From: Pseudomonas putida
GTDB taxonomy: Bacteria > Pseudomonadota > Gammaproteobacteria > Pseudomonadales > Pseudomonadaceae
Assembly (NCBI RefSeq): GCF_030159595.1
Contig: NZ_BSKJ01000004.1
Location: 349,747-413,746 of the forward strand
Length of the DNA: 64,000 bases
Direction of reading: 5' to 3'
The position numbers and the translations under genes were made by a program. The notes below the pieces were generated by a model. The model searched no databases, was not told where the DNA came from, and saw only the letters and a program-made list of their open reading frames with translations. The first letter of the stretch is position 1. The number at the start of each line of letters is the position of its first letter. Of the stretch, positions 9,078 through 18,257 are shown piece after piece.

Positions 9078-10031
9078 ATGTCCGAATTCAGCCTTCTCGA
9101 CCCGTTCCAGGTGGCCACCATCCCCTTGGGAGACTGGGTCACCGCTACCCTGAACTTCCTGGTGCACAACTTCCGCGAGGTGTTCCGCGCCATTCGCTGG
9201 CCGATCGACCAGGTACTCAATGGCATCGAGTTCACCCTGCAGAGCATTCCGCCCACCATCGGCATCATCCTCTCGTCGTTGCTGGGTTGGCAGTTGGCGG
9301 GCAAGCGCATGGCCTTGCTGTGTTTCGTCACCTTGACCCTGCTGGGCCTGATCGGTGTGTGGGCCGAGTCGATGACCACCCTGGCGCTGGTGCTGACCTC
9401 GGTGTTCTTCTGCGCGCTCATCGGCATCCCGCTGGGCATCCTGTGTGCCCGCAGTGACCGGATGGAGCGGGTTATCCGCCCGCTGCTCGATGCCATGCAG
9501 ACCCTGCCGGCCTTCGTTTACCTGGTACCGGTGGTGATGTTGTTCGGCATCGGCAACGTACCTGGGGTGCTGGTGACCATCGTGTTCGCGTTGCCGCCAC
9601 TGGTGCGCCTGACCAACCTGGGCATCCGCCAGGTGCCGGAAGACAAGATCGAGGCCGCCCGCGCCTTTGGCTGCACCCCACGGCAGATGCTGACCCGCGT
9701 GCAACTGCCGCTGGCCACCTCGACCATCATGGCCGGCCTCAACCAGACCTTGATGCTGTCGCTGTCGATGGTGGTGATCGCCTCGATGATTTCGGTTGGC
9801 GGCCTGGGCCAGATGGTACTGCGCGGCATTGGCCGCCTGGACATGGGCCTGGCCACGGTTGGTGGCGTGGGCTTGGTCCTGCTGGCGATCTTCCTCGACC
9901 GCCTGACCCAGGCCATGGGTGCCCGCACCAGCGCCGACCCAAGCCTGCGCTGGTACCACACAGGCCCCGTAGGCGTGGTGATGCGCCTGTGTGGCGCAGG
10001 GCAACCGCAAGGGCGGCGCAAGACCGCCTGA
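9078..10031 (+). CDS. Glycine betaine/choline-type ABC transporter permease (ProW-like)
   Basis: Inner-membrane permease of 317 residues with several hydrophobic segments and the binding-protein-dependent transport signature [20 protein letters not shown] (EAA loop) near residue 200. A periplasmic N-terminal amphipathic portion precedes the first membrane segment, as in ProW. It lies between the ATPase and the substrate-binding protein, and an AGAAGAGG ribosome-binding site precedes the ATG. Confidence 0.88.
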   Translation: MSEFSLLDPFQVATIPLGDWVTATLNFLVHNFREVFRAIRWPIDQVLNGIEFTLQSIPPTIGIILSSLLGWQLAGKRMALLCFVTLTLLGLIGVWAESMTTLALVLTSVFFCALIGIPLGILCARSDRMERVIRPLLDAMQTLPAFVYLVPVVMLFGIGNVPGVLVTIVFALPPLVRLTNLGIRQVPEDKIEAARAFGCTPRQMLTRVQLPLATSTIMAGLNQTLMLSLSMVVIASMISVGGLGQMVLRGIGRLDMGLATVGGVGLVLLAIFLDRLTQAMGARTSADPSLRWYHTGPVGVVMRLCGAGQPQGRRKTA

Positions 10032-10101
10032 GCACAGCAAGACTTTTGAGACGTTCGATCTGCCGCACTTGAAGATAAAAATCAGAAGAAGGTAAGCGAC
10101 G

Positions 10102-11130
10102 ATGTACGAATCCAAGTTCTCCCGCAGCATCCTCAAATGCGCCACGGCGCTGACGCTGGTAGCCGCAGCACTGGGCGCCCACGCCTCGGCGGAAAAGCCA
10201 GGTGATGGCGTGAAGGTAACGCCCATCTTCCCCTCCATCGCTGAAGAGCGCTTCCGTGGCGAAGTGGCCATGGAGGGCCTGCGCGAGCTGGGCTACAAGG
10301 TCCAGGAGCCGAAGGAGACCGAGTACGGCGTGATGATGGTGGCCCTCGCCAATGGCGATGCCGATTTCACCGTGCACCTGTGGGACAAACTGCACAACCA
10401 GTTCTACCAGCAGGCCGGCGGTGACGACGTGATGGTCAAGACCGGCGACATTCTGCCGGGTGTGGCACAGGGTTACCTGATCGACAAGAAAACCGCCGAC
10501 CAGTACAACATCAAGTACATCACCGACCTTAAAAAGCCTGAGATCGCCAAGCTGTTCGATACCGACGGTGACGGCAAGGCCGACATGACCGGTTGCAACC
10601 CGGGCTGGGGTTGCGAGTTGGTGATTGCCCACCACATGAAGGCCTACGACCTGGACAAGAGCATCACCGTCAACCAGGGCTCGTACTTCGCGCTGATGGC
10701 CGACACCATCACCCGCTACAAGGAAGGCAAGCCGATCTTCTACTTCACCTGGGTGCCGCAATGGATCGCCAGCGTGCTGGTCGAGGGCAAGGACGTGGTC
10801 TGGCTGGAAGTGCCCAAGACCGACCTGCCGGATGGCAAGAATGATGTCGATACGATGTACCACGGCAAAAACCTCGGCTTTGCCATCGACAAGGTGGTGG
10901 CCGTGCTCAACAAGGACTTTGCCGAAAAGAACCCGGCGGCGCAGAAGTTCCTGTCGCTGGTGCAGATCAGCACGGACGACGAGAGCAACCAGAACCTGAA
11001 GATGCAGCAGGGCGAAAAGAAGCCTGCCGACATCACCCGCCATGCCAAGGAATGGGTTGCCGCCCACCGTCAGCAGTTTGACCAGTGGCTGCAAGCTTCG
11101 CGTGACGCTGCGGCCCAGGCTGGCAAGTAA
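10102..11130 (+). CDS. Quaternary-amine ABC transporter substrate-binding protein (ProX/OpuAC-like)
   Basis: Periplasmic receptor of 342 residues with a Sec signal peptide cleaved near AHASA-EK. The mature protein contains aromatic-rich segments (HLWDKLHNQFY, GCNPGWGCE, FYFTWVPQW) of the kind that form the Trp/Tyr cage around betaine, choline or carnitine head groups in OpuAC-domain proteins. The exact ligand is not readable. It is the third gene of the ABC operon and ends just before a long REP pair. Confidence 0.86.
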   Translation: MYESKFSRSILKCATALTLVAAALGAHASAEKPGDGVKVTPIFPSIAEERFRGEVAMEGLRELGYKVQEPKETEYGVMMVALANGDADFTVHLWDKLHNQFYQQAGGDDVMVKTGDILPGVAQGYLIDKKTADQYNIKYITDLKKPEIAKLFDTDGDGKADMTGCNPGWGCELVIAHHMKAYDLDKSITVNQGSYFALMADTITRYKEGKPIFYFTWVPQWIASVLVEGKDVVWLEVPKTDLPDGKNDVDTMYHGKNLGFAIDKVVAVLNKDFAEKNPAAQKFLSLVQISTDDESNQNLKMQQGEKKPADITRHAKEWVAAHRQQFDQWLQASRDAAAQAGK

Positions 11131-11143
11131 CCTGATCCATCAG

Positions 11144-11244
11144 CGTTGGTTTCTTCGCGGGCTTGCCCGCTCCCACAGGTCCGCCACAGGTTTTGAAACT
11201 GTGCAAGGCCTGTGGGAGCGGGCGAGCCCGCGAAGAAACCAACG
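11144..11244. repeat. Long inverted REP pair (BIME-like)
   Basis: Two facing arms of about 37 bp (CGTTGGTTTCTTCGCGGG.. and ..CCCGCGAAGAAACCAACG) enclose a 26-bp centre. Nearly the whole gap between the binding-protein gene and the AraC-type regulator is this structure, which could fold into a strong mRNA hairpin and uncouple the regulator from the transporter operon. Confidence 0.72.
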
Positions 11245-11269
11245 CGATTTCCGCTGTTGAGTTAAGACC

Positions 11270-12325
11270 ATGAGCCACTTCGAAAGCATCCTCAAGAACA
11301 CCAACCTGGCCCACCTGGACCCCGCCTTGCGCACCTCGCTGTCAATGCCGTGCCAGCGCGTGGCCTTCGTCCTGCGCGAGTACTTCTCCATGATGGCCTT
11401 CACCGCCGCCATGGACAGCCTGGTCACCGCCAACCTGATGAGTGCCACGCCGTTGTTCCAAGTCCAGGTGGTGGGTGAAGGGGCCCAGGTGATGAGCGAC
11501 CTGGGGATCGCACTGCCAGTCACCACCCAGTTGGCCGACCTGGAGGTACAAGGCCTGGACTGCCTGCTGGTGTGTGGTGGCTTTCGCGTGCGCCTGGAAA
11601 CCGCGCCGCAGCTACGCGCCAAACTGCGCCAGGCTGACCAGCACGGTTGCCAGCTGGGCGGGTTGTGGAACGGCGCTTACTTCCTGGCCGAAGCCGGCTT
11701 GCTCAACGATCACGACTGTGCCTTTCACCCCGATGGCCGGGCGATGATGAATGAACTGTTCCCCAAAGTGCGTATCAGCCGTCAGGCCCACATACTGGAC
11801 CGTCGCCGCATGAGCTGTGCCGGGGCCAGCAGTGCGCTGGACATGATGCTGGCGCTGCTCGAACACTGCGGTGGCGTGCCGTTGCGACGGGCGGTTGAGC
11901 AGATGCTGGCCTGTGACCGTTCGCGGGTAATGAACGACGCACCGGCCAGCGCACCGGAAATCGACCCCAGCCTGCCCAAGGGCGTACGCTTGGCGTTGGA
12001 ATTGATGCACGCCAACATCGAAGACCCGATTGGCATCGATGAAATTGCCGAGCATGCCGGGTTGTCCCGTCGGCACCTGGAACGGTTGTTCCGCCGCCAT
12101 GTACAGGCCACGCCGCCACGCTATTATCTGGAGCTGCGCCTGACCCATGCGCGGCAGTTGTTGCAGCACACCAGCAAGTCGTTGACGGAGGTGGCTGTGG
12201 CCAGTGGGTTTGTCAGCTTCCCGCATTTCTACCGTCGCTTTCGTGAACTCTTTGCGATTGCCCCGCGGCAATTCCGGGCGCGGAGCCAGGGGTGGGTAGG
12301 GCGGCAGGAAAATACTGTTCGATAA
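11270..12325 (+). CDS. GlxA-family AraC-type regulator (DJ-1/PfpI + HTH)
   Basis: Regulator of 351 residues with an N-terminal DJ-1/PfpI-like domain (about 28-190) and a C-terminal AraC double HTH (about 240-340; IDEIAEHAGLSRRHLERLFR, LTEVAVASGFVSFPHFYRRFR). The nucleophile-elbow Cys seen in active DJ-1 enzymes is replaced by Trp (GGLWNGAYFLAEAG), as expected for a purely sensory domain. The same architecture is found in GbdR, CdhR and ArgR, which respond to betaine, carnitine or arginine. Its position next to a quaternary-amine transporter suggests control of that operon. Confidence 0.85.
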   Translation: MSHFESILKNTNLAHLDPALRTSLSMPCQRVAFVLREYFSMMAFTAAMDSLVTANLMSATPLFQVQVVGEGAQVMSDLGIALPVTTQLADLEVQGLDCLLVCGGFRVRLETAPQLRAKLRQADQHGCQLGGLWNGAYFLAEAGLLNDHDCAFHPDGRAMMNELFPKVRISRQAHILDRRRMSCAGASSALDMMLALLEHCGGVPLRRAVEQMLACDRSRVMNDAPASAPEIDPSLPKGVRLALELMHANIEDPIGIDEIAEHAGLSRRHLERLFRRHVQATPPRYYLELRLTHARQLLQHTSKSLTEVAVASGFVSFPHFYRRFRELFAIAPRQFRARSQGWVGRQENTVR

Positions 12326-12521
12326 CCGAACACATTGATCATCCTCACTGTCCGCTATCCGCCCATCCATTGCCAAAGCCGCATTGCCCAACCCCCGCCT
12401 TTTTGCTGTAGTGTGCCTATCCACCGGTTGTCACCTGCCCTCATCACCCCACAACCGGCCCGATAGAATGACCGTGACGACCGCGACCACAGCCCACAAG
12501 GCCGTAGGAAGCGGCGACCAG

Positions 12522-12530
12522 AACAATAAC
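12522..12530 (+). promoter_or_regulatory. Putative Hfq/Crc CA-motif in benR leader
   Basis: AACAATAAC fits the A/C-rich AAYAAYAA target of the Hfq/Crc catabolite-repression complex. It lies about 20 nt upstream of the benR start. benR mRNA is an established Crc target in P. putida; the match here is read directly from the sequence. Confidence 0.6.
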
Positions 12531-12549
12531 GATACCGAGTGCCTTGCCT

Positions 12550-13506
12550 ATGGAAAGCCGCCTGCTGAGCGAGCGCAGTAGCGTGTTTCATCACGCCGAC
12601 CCCTATGCTGTGTCCGATTATGTGAACCAGCATGTAGGCCAGCATTGCATCGGTCTGTCCCGCACCACCCATCCCCAAGCCAGCCTCAGCCACCGCAAGT
12701 TCGCCGAACTCGACCTGTGCCGCATCAGCTACGGCGGCAGCGTGCGCGTTACCTCACCGGCGCTGGAAACCATCTACCACCTGCAAGTGCTGCTCAACGG
12801 CAACTGCCTGTGGCGCGGGCACAAGCGCGAGCAGCACCTGGTGCCGGGCGAGCTGCTGCTGATCAACCCGGATGACCCGGTTGACCTGACCTACTCGGAA
12901 GACTGCGAGAAGTTCATCCTCAAAGTGCCTACCCGGCTGCTCGATTCGATCTGCGATGAACAGCGCTGGCACCGGCCAGAAGGCGGCGTGCGGTTCCTGC
13001 GTAACCATTACCGGCTGGATGAACTGGACGGGTTCGTCAACCTGCTGGCCATGGTTTGCCACGAAGCGGAAGTGAGCGATTCGCTGCCGCGCGTGCAGGG
13101 ACACTACAGCCAGATCGTCGCCAGCAAGTTGCTGACCCTGATGAGCACCAATATCCGCCGCGAAAGCCTGAGCGCGCCGCAGGCTGGCCTTGAGCGCATT
13201 CTCGATTACATCGAGCGTAACCTGAAGCTGGAGCTGTCGGCTGAGGTGCTGGCGGAGCAGGCCTGTATGAGTTTGCGTTCGTTGTATGCGTTGTTTGATC
13301 AGCACCTGGGCACCACGCCCAAGCATTATGTGCGCCAGCGCAAGCTGGAGCGGGTGCATGCATGCCTGAGTGACCCAACTTGTGGTGTGCGCAGCGTGAC
13401 AGAGCTTGCTCTGGATTACGGATTCCTGCATTTGGGGCGGTTTTCCGAGGTTTATCGGCAGCAGTTTGGAGAGCTGCCTTCGCAGACGTTCAAGCGGCGG
13501 GGATGA
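12550..13506 (+). CDS. benR: AraC/XylS-family activator of benzoate degradation BenR
   Basis: Benzoate-responsive activator of the benABCD operon, 318 residues. The N-terminal effector/dimerisation region (1-200) is XylS-like (FHHADPYAVSDYVNQHVG, YHLQVLLNGNC), and the C-terminal AraC HTH pair lies at about 215-315 (LAEQACMSLRSLYALFDQHLGTTP, SVTELALDYGFLHLGRFSEVYRQQFG). The ATG at 12550 gives the usual BenR length and N-terminus; a TTG two codons earlier is less likely. Its expected target, a TGCA-N6-GGATA tandem, is present upstream of benA. An A-rich Crc-type motif is in its leader. Confidence 0.93.
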   Translation: MESRLLSERSSVFHHADPYAVSDYVNQHVGQHCIGLSRTTHPQASLSHRKFAELDLCRISYGGSVRVTSPALETIYHLQVLLNGNCLWRGHKREQHLVPGELLLINPDDPVDLTYSEDCEKFILKVPTRLLDSICDEQRWHRPEGGVRFLRNHYRLDELDGFVNLLAMVCHEAEVSDSLPRVQGHYSQIVASKLLTLMSTNIRRESLSAPQAGLERILDYIERNLKLELSAEVLAEQACMSLRSLYALFDQHLGTTPKHYVRQRKLERVHACLSDPTCGVRSVTELALDYGFLHLGRFSEVYRQQFGELPSQTFKRRG

Positions 13507-13522
13507 GGCGCGCCAGCTTGGG

Positions 13523-13542
13523 CACCTGATATTTCTGCCAGT
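13523..13542 (+). promoter_or_regulatory. Conserved element upstream of orphan Rhs gene 1
   Basis: A 20-nt element (CACCTGAT then ATTTCTGCCAGT) ending 58 nt before the first orphan Rhs gene. It is identical at 18 of 20 positions to the element at 27732-27751, which precedes the second orphan Rhs gene. The dyad CTGATA-TTTC-TGCCAG is imperfect here. Confidence 0.55.
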
Positions 13543-13600
13543 TGTTTGCATTTCATGGGCAAGCCACCCTTGGCTTTATCTCGGGTAAAGGGTAGCAATC

Positions 13601-14323
13601 ATGCCGACTTCATTGCAGTACACCGTTTATGGGCACGATGGATGTGACCAGTTCGCACCAGTGCTGCGCTTCAGCGGGCAGAGAAGAGAATATGCCACAG
13701 GGCACTATCTGCTGGGGAATGGATATCGTGCTTTCAGCTCTGTCTTGATGCGATTCAATGCGCCTGACAGCTTGAGTCCTTTTGCGCAAGGAGGACTGAA
13801 TGCATACAGCTACTGTGGGGGTGACCCTGTGAACAGAAACGACCCAACAGGGCATAATTGGCGGGCATGGCTGACGGGCCGAGCTCGTAGCTCAAGCACT
13901 GCTGGAAATACGCGGCCAACCTCGCACAATGTCATCACCACTGCAACATCAACAGAACAGAAGCAGTTCAACCAGAGGATGAGCAACAAACTGAAGCAGC
14001 ACAACGCAACGGTATCTGCGCCAAGCCCAAGCTTCAAGGAAGGACTTGCTTATCAAGGCAGAGACACGGGTGAAAGAGTCCAAGTGATAAGCGAGGCGAG
14101 CAGTTGGTCGTTCAACGATCATGTTTTAGTAGAAGCCGCTGCAGTCAGTTTGACCAGAGATTATCCAAACAGTTCCCATTCTCCGGAATTCCGGAAGCTG
14201 TTCGAAAACACCGTAGCCCTAGAAACTAAGATTAGGTCTGCTCTACCAGCCAACGCGAAGTTATATCCTGATGCAAAATGGCTGCTTGATGAAGACCGCC
14301 ACCAAATCCGCGTAGCTGGATAG
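13601..14323 (+). CDS. Orphan RHS repeat-associated core (Rhs-tip) protein
   Basis: Protein of 240 residues holding only the conserved end of an Rhs/YD-repeat polypeptide: LGNGYRAF..LMRFNAPDSLSPF..GLNAYSYCGGDPVNRNDPTG (about 38-84), followed by a unique C-terminal part (85-240) in the position where Rhs proteins carry a polymorphic toxin or effector domain. I recognise no catalytic motif in the tail. The large repeat shell, a signal peptide and any VgrG or immunity gene are absent. It sits between benR and benA and is AT-richer than its neighbours, which suggests acquisition. Its last codons overlap the distal BenR operator half. Whether it is a functional effector or a decayed tip is open. 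Confidence 0.75.
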   Translation: MPTSLQYTVYGHDGCDQFAPVLRFSGQRREYATGHYLLGNGYRAFSSVLMRFNAPDSLSPFAQGGLNAYSYCGGDPVNRNDPTGHNWRAWLTGRARSSSTAGNTRPTSHNVITTATSTEQKQFNQRMSNKLKQHNATVSAPSPSFKEGLAYQGRDTGERVQVISEASSWSFNDHVLVEAAAVSLTRDYPNSSHSPEFRKLFENTVALETKIRSALPANAKLYPDAKWLLDEDRHQIRVAG

Positions 14324-14343
14324 CACTCTGCACAATCCGGATA
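14308..14343 (+). promoter_or_regulatory. Tandem BenR/XylS-type operator of the benA promoter
   Basis: The proximal site TGCA-CAATCC-GGATA (14329-14343) fits the XylS/BenR consensus TGCA-N6-GGNTA exactly. A second GGATA (14318-14322) lies exactly 21 bp upstream, the spacing of the tandem repeats in the TOL Pm promoter, but its TGCA half is degenerate (CCGC). The distal GGATA falls in the final codons and stop of the orphan Rhs gene. A possible -10 (TAACCT) follows at 14365-14370. Confidence 0.75.
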
Positions 14344-14380
14344 GTCCCCCGCCAGTCGTCTCCCTAACCTGACCAGGTCT

Positions 14381-14392
14381 AAACAATAACAA
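14381..14392 (+). promoter_or_regulatory. Putative Hfq/Crc CA-motif at the benA ribosome-binding site
   Basis: AAACAATAACAA directly abuts the benA Shine-Dalgarno (AAGGGAG). It contains AACAATAA, a full match to AAYAAYAA, and would block ribosome loading if bound by Hfq/Crc. Confidence 0.6.
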
Positions 14393-14406
14393 GGGAGACC
14401 CTGGCC

Positions 14407-15765
14407 ATGTCCCTGGGATTCGACTACCTCAATGCCATGCTCGAGGACGACCGTGAAAAGGGCATCTACCGCTGCAAGCGCGAGATGTTCACCGACCCAC
14501 GCCTGTTCGACTTGGAGATGAAGCACATCTTCGAGGGCAACTGGATCTACCTGGCCCATGAAAGCCAGATCCCCGAAAAGAACGACTTCCTCACCCTGAC
14601 CATGGGGCGCCAGCCGATATTCATCGCGCGCAACAAGGACGGTGAGCTCAATGCCTTCCTCAACGCCTGCAGCCATCGCGGCGCCATGCTCTGCCGGCAT
14701 AAGCGCGGCAACCGTTCCAGCTACACCTGCCCATTCCATGGCTGGACCTTCAACAACAGCGGCAAACTGCTGAAGGTGAAAGACCCGAGCAACGCCGGCT
14801 ACCCCGACAGCTTCAACTGCGACGGCTCCCACGACCTGACCAAGGTGGCGCGCTTCGAGTCGTACCGAGGCTTTTTGTTCGGCAGCCTGAATGCCGATGT
14901 GAAGCCGCTGGTAGAACATCTGGGCGAGTCGGCCAAGATCATCGACATGATCGTCGACCAGTCGCCAGAAGGCCTGGAAGTGCTGCGCGGTGCCAGCTCG
15001 TACATCTATGAAGGCAACTGGAAGCTCACTGCCGAGAACGGCGCCGACGGCTACCACGTCAGCTCCGTGCACTGGAACTACGCCGCCACCCAGAACCAGC
15101 GCAAGCAGCGCGACTCGGGCGACGAGATCAAGACCATGAGCGCCGGCTCATGGGCCAAGCAGGGCGGTGGTTTCTACTCGTTCGACCACGGCCACCTGCT
15201 GCTGTGGACCCGCTGGGCCAACCCGGAAGACCGCCCGGCCTACGAGCGCCGTGACCAGCTGGCTGCCGACTTCGGCCAGGCCCGTGCCGACTGGATGATC
15301 GAGAACTCGCGCAACCTGTGCCTGTACCCGAACGTGTACCTGATGGACCAGTTCAGCTCGCAGATCCGCGTTGCCCGGCCGATTTCGGTGAACAAGACCG
15401 AAATCACCATCTACTGCATCGCGCCCAAAGGCGAGAGCGCCGATGCCCGTGCAAAACGCATTCGCCAGTACGAAGACTTCTTCAACGTCAGCGGCATGGC
15501 CACCCCGGACGACCTGGAAGAGTTCCGTTCGTGCCAGACCGGCTACGGCGGCGGCACCGGCTGGAACGACATGTCGCGTGGCGCGAAGCACTGGGTCGAA
15601 GGCGCCGATGAAGCCGCCAAAGAGATCGAGCTCGCGCCGCTGCTGTCTGGCGTGCGCACCGAGGACGAAGGCCTGTTCGTGCTGCAGCACAAGTACTGGC
15701 AGGACACCATGATCCAGGCCCTGAAGGACGAACAGCAACTGATCCCTGTGGAGGCCGTGCAATGA
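14407..15765 (+). CDS. benA: Benzoate 1,2-dioxygenase, large (alpha) subunit BenA
   Basis: Catalytic subunit of the Rieske dioxygenase that converts benzoate, O2 and NADH to benzoate cis-1,2-dihydrodiol. It is 452 residues, the standard length. The Rieske centre ligands are C88-x-H90 and C108-x2-H111; the mononuclear iron histidines are H217 and H222 in [12 protein letters not shown]. It is the first gene of benABCD and overlaps benB by the ATGA tetranucleotide. The operon is preceded by a BenR operator and a Crc-type motif. A close relative such as toluate dioxygenase XylX is excluded mainly by the benR context. Confidence 0.95.
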   Translation: MSLGFDYLNAMLEDDREKGIYRCKREMFTDPRLFDLEMKHIFEGNWIYLAHESQIPEKNDFLTLTMGRQPIFIARNKDGELNAFLNACSHRGAMLCRHKRGNRSSYTCPFHGWTFNNSGKLLKVKDPSNAGYPDSFNCDGSHDLTKVARFESYRGFLFGSLNADVKPLVEHLGESAKIIDMIVDQSPEGLEVLRGASSYIYEGNWKLTAENGADGYHVSSVHWNYAATQNQRKQRDSGDEIKTMSAGSWAKQGGGFYSFDHGHLLLWTRWANPEDRPAYERRDQLAADFGQARADWMIENSRNLCLYPNVYLMDQFSSQIRVARPISVNKTEITIYCIAPKGESADARAKRIRQYEDFFNVSGMATPDDLEEFRSCQTGYGGGTGWNDMSRGAKHWVEGADEAAKEIELAPLLSGVRTEDEGLFVLQHKYWQDTMIQALKDEQQLIPVEAVQ

Positions 15766-16247
15766 GCCTGTATGAGACCGTGCGCGACTTCCTCTACCGC
15801 GAAGCGCGCTACCTGGACGATGCCCAGTGGGACCAGTGGCTGGAACTGTACGCCAGCGATGCCAGCTTCTGGATGCCGAGCTGGGACGATGACGACACCC
15901 TCACCGAAGACCCACAAAGCGAAATTTCGCTGATCTGGTACGGCAACCGTGGCGGCCTGGAAGACCGCGTGTTCCGCATCAAGACCGAGCGCTCCAGTGC
16001 GACCGTGCCGGATACCCGCACCTCGCACAACATCAGCAACATCGAGATCGTCGATCAGGGCGAGGGCAGCTGCCAGGTGCGTTTCAACTGGCACACCCTG
16101 AGCTTCCGCTACAAGACCACCGACAGTTACTTCGGCACCAGCTTCTACACCCTCGACCTGCGCGGCGAGCAGCCGCTGATCAAGGCCAAGAAGGTGGTGC
16201 TGAAGAACGACTACGTGCGCCAGGTCATCGACATCTACCACATCTGA
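15762..16247 (+). CDS. benB: Benzoate 1,2-dioxygenase, small (beta) subunit BenB
   Basis: Structural beta subunit (161 residues) of the alpha3beta3 benzoate dioxygenase, a cone-like SnoaL/NTF2-fold ring-hydroxylating beta subunit ([17 protein letters not shown] at the N-terminus; [10 protein letters not shown] in the middle). It overlaps the benA stop by 4 bp, indicating translational coupling. A 72-bp GC-rich gap separates it from benC. Confidence 0.95.
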   Translation: MSLYETVRDFLYREARYLDDAQWDQWLELYASDASFWMPSWDDDDTLTEDPQSEISLIWYGNRGGLEDRVFRIKTERSSATVPDTRTSHNISNIEIVDQGEGSCQVRFNWHTLSFRYKTTDSYFGTSFYTLDLRGEQPLIKAKKVVLKNDYVRQVIDIYHI

Positions 16248-16319
16248 TACTGGGTTTTACGAGCGCTACCCGGTGCGTCCTGCGACGCGCCGCGGACCGG
16301 CTCGCCCGCGAGGTGCAAC

Positions 16320-17330
16320 ATGAGCTACCAGATCGCACTGAATTTCGAAGACGGGGTTACCCGTTTCATTGAAGCCACCGGCCATGAAACCGTGGCCGAC
16401 GCTGCCTATCGCCAAGGCATCAACATCCCGCTGGACTGCCGCGATGGCGCTTGCGGCACCTGTAAATGCAAAGCCGAATCCGGCCGCTATGACCTGGGCG
16501 ACAACTTCATCGAAGACGCCCTGAACGAAGACGAAATCGCTGAAGGCTATGTGCTGACCTGCCAGATGCGCGCCGAAAGCGACTGCGTCATTCGCATTCC
16601 GGCTTCGTCGCAGCTGTGCAAGACCGAACAGGCCAGCTTCGAGGCCGCCATCAGCGATGTTCGCCAGCTGTCCGCCAGCACCATTGCCCTGTCGATCAAG
16701 GGCGAAGCCCTCAGCCGCCTGGCCTTCCTGCCGGGGCAGTACGTCAACCTCAAGGTGCCGGGCAGCGAGCAGAGCCGCGCCTATTCATTCAGCTCGCTGC
16801 AGAAGGACGGCGAAGTCAGTTTCCTGATCCGCAACGTGCCGGGCGGCCTGATGAGCAACTTCCTGACCAACCTGGCCAAGGCCGGTGACAACATGAGCCT
16901 GGCGGGACCGTTGGGCAGCTTCTACCTGCGACCGATCCAGCGCCCGCTGTTGCTGCTGGCTGGCGGCACCGGCCTGGCACCGTTCACCGCGATGCTGGAA
17001 AAGATCGCCGAGCAGGGCAGTGAACACCCGCTGCATCTGATCTATGGCGTGACCAATGACTTCGATCTGGTCGAGCTGGATCGGCTGCAAGACTTTGCAG
17101 CGCGTATCCCCAACTTCACCTTCAGCGCCTGCGTAGCCAGCCCGGACAGCCAGTACCCGCAGAAGGGCTATGTGACCCAGCACATCGAGCCGCGCCACCT
17201 GAACGATGGCGATGTGGACCTGTACCTGTGCGGGCCGCCACCGATGGTCGAGGCGGTGAGCCAGTACGTGCGTGAGCAGGGCATTACCCCGGCCAACTTC
17301 TACTACGAGAAGTTCGCGGCAGCGGCCTGA
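16320..17330 (+). CDS. benC: Benzoate 1,2-dioxygenase reductase BenC
   Basis: Electron-transfer component, 336 residues, passing electrons from NADH to the BenA Rieske centre. An N-terminal plant-type [2Fe-2S] ferredoxin domain has ligands C40, C45, C48 and C81. It is followed by an FAD-binding domain (RAYSFSS, about 160) and a C-terminal NAD domain (GGTGLAPF; CGPPPMVEAV). The domain order is that of class IB ring-hydroxylating reductases. Confidence 0.95.
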   Translation: MSYQIALNFEDGVTRFIEATGHETVADAAYRQGINIPLDCRDGACGTCKCKAESGRYDLGDNFIEDALNEDEIAEGYVLTCQMRAESDCVIRIPASSQLCKTEQASFEAAISDVRQLSASTIALSIKGEALSRLAFLPGQYVNLKVPGSEQSRAYSFSSLQKDGEVSFLIRNVPGGLMSNFLTNLAKAGDNMSLAGPLGSFYLRPIQRPLLLLAGGTGLAPFTAMLEKIAEQGSEHPLHLIYGVTNDFDLVELDRLQDFAARIPNFTFSACVASPDSQYPQKGYVTQHIEPRHLNDGDVDLYLCGPPPMVEAVSQYVREQGITPANFYYEKFAAAA

Positions 17331-17360
17331 CAGCTCCCAATTATTCCAAGCAATACGCCG

Positions 17361-17415
17361 ACCCTGTGGGAGCGCAGGCTTCAGATTGGAGCAAGACAGT
17401 TGCTTCCACAGGGGC
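17361..17415. repeat. Degenerate REP-like inverted repeat between benC and benD
   Basis: CCCTGTGGGAGC and TGCTTCCACAGGGG face each other across about 28 nt. It resembles the outer part of the P. putida REP (TCCCACAGG). It may act as an mRNA processing or stabilising element within the ben operon. Confidence 0.5.
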
Positions 17416-17438
17416 TATTGCGAACCGGAGATTTGCAT

Positions 17439-18200
17439 ATGAACAACAGATTCCAAGGCAAGGTCGCCCTGGTCACCGGTGCCGCTCAAGGCATTGGCCG
17501 GGGCGTGTGCTGGCGGCTGAAGGCCGAAGGCGCGCAAGTGGTGGCGGTTGACCGCTCGGAACTGGTCCACGAACTGGCCGGCGAGGGCATGCTCACCCTC
17601 ACCGCCGACCTGGAACAACACGCCGACTGCGCCAAGGTGATGGCCAGTGCCGTAGAAACCTTCGGCCACCTCGACATCCTGGTCAACAACGTCGGTGGCA
17701 CCATCTGGGCCAAGCCTTTCGAACACTACGCAGTGGAGCAGATCGAAGCCGAAGTGCGCCGCTCGCTGTTCCCCACCCTGTGGTGCTGTCACGCCGCGCT
17801 GCCGTACATGCTCGAACGCGGCAGCGGCGCCATCGTCAACGTTTCGTCCATCGCCACTCGCGGCGTCAACCGGGTGCCCTACGGTGCGGCCAAGGGGGGC
17901 GTGAATGCGCTCACTGCGTGCCTGGCCTTTGAAACCGCTGGCCGTGGCATCCGCGTCAACGCCACCGCACCCGGCGGCACCGAAGCGCCACCCCGGCGCG
18001 TACCGCGCAACAGTGCCGAGCAAAGCGAGCAGGAAAAGCACTGGTACCAGCAGATCGTCGACCAGACCCTCGACAGCAGCCTGATGCACCGCTACGGCAG
18101 CATCGACGAACAGGTGGGCGCCATTCTGTTCCTCGCTTCCGACGAAGCCTCGTACATCACCGGTGTGACCCTGCCAGTAGGGGGCGGCGACCTCGGCTGA
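17439..18200 (+). CDS. benD: cis-1,2-dihydroxycyclohexa-3,5-diene-1-carboxylate dehydrogenase BenD
   Basis: NAD-dependent short-chain dehydrogenase, 253 residues, which oxidatively decarboxylates benzoate diol to catechol. It shows the Rossmann glycine motif TGAAQGIG (13-20), NNVGG (83-87), catalytic S136/S137 and YGAAK (Y148, K152). The ATG at 17439 is chosen because it places the Rossmann motif at the usual distance; an upstream in-frame extension from 17400 covers the inverted repeat and is unlikely to be translated. It is the fourth gene of the ben operon. Confidence 0.95.
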   Translation: MNNRFQGKVALVTGAAQGIGRGVCWRLKAEGAQVVAVDRSELVHELAGEGMLTLTADLEQHADCAKVMASAVETFGHLDILVNNVGGTIWAKPFEHYAVEQIEAEVRRSLFPTLWCCHAALPYMLERGSGAIVNVSSIATRGVNRVPYGAAKGGVNALTACLAFETAGRGIRVNATAPGGTEAPPRRVPRNSAEQSEQEKHWYQQIVDQTLDSSLMHRYGSIDEQVGAILFLASDEASYITGVTLPVGGGDLG

Positions 18201-18230
18201 GCAGTCCCCAAAGGCAAAGAGCTTTCTCTC

Positions 18231-18244
18231 ACAACAAAAACAAG
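18231..18244 (+). promoter_or_regulatory. A/C-rich Hfq/Crc-type motif before benK
   Basis: ACAACAAAAACAAG lies 13 nt before the benK ATG, overlapping the ribosome-binding region. It fits the repeated AAN pattern of Hfq/Crc sites. Confidence 0.5.
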
Positions 18245-18257
18245 AGCGACAGATGCC

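Noticed and set aside
8982..10271. Minus-strand open frame of 429 codons opposite the ABC permease
   Set aside because: His/Gln/Arg-rich shadow of the ProW-like gene.
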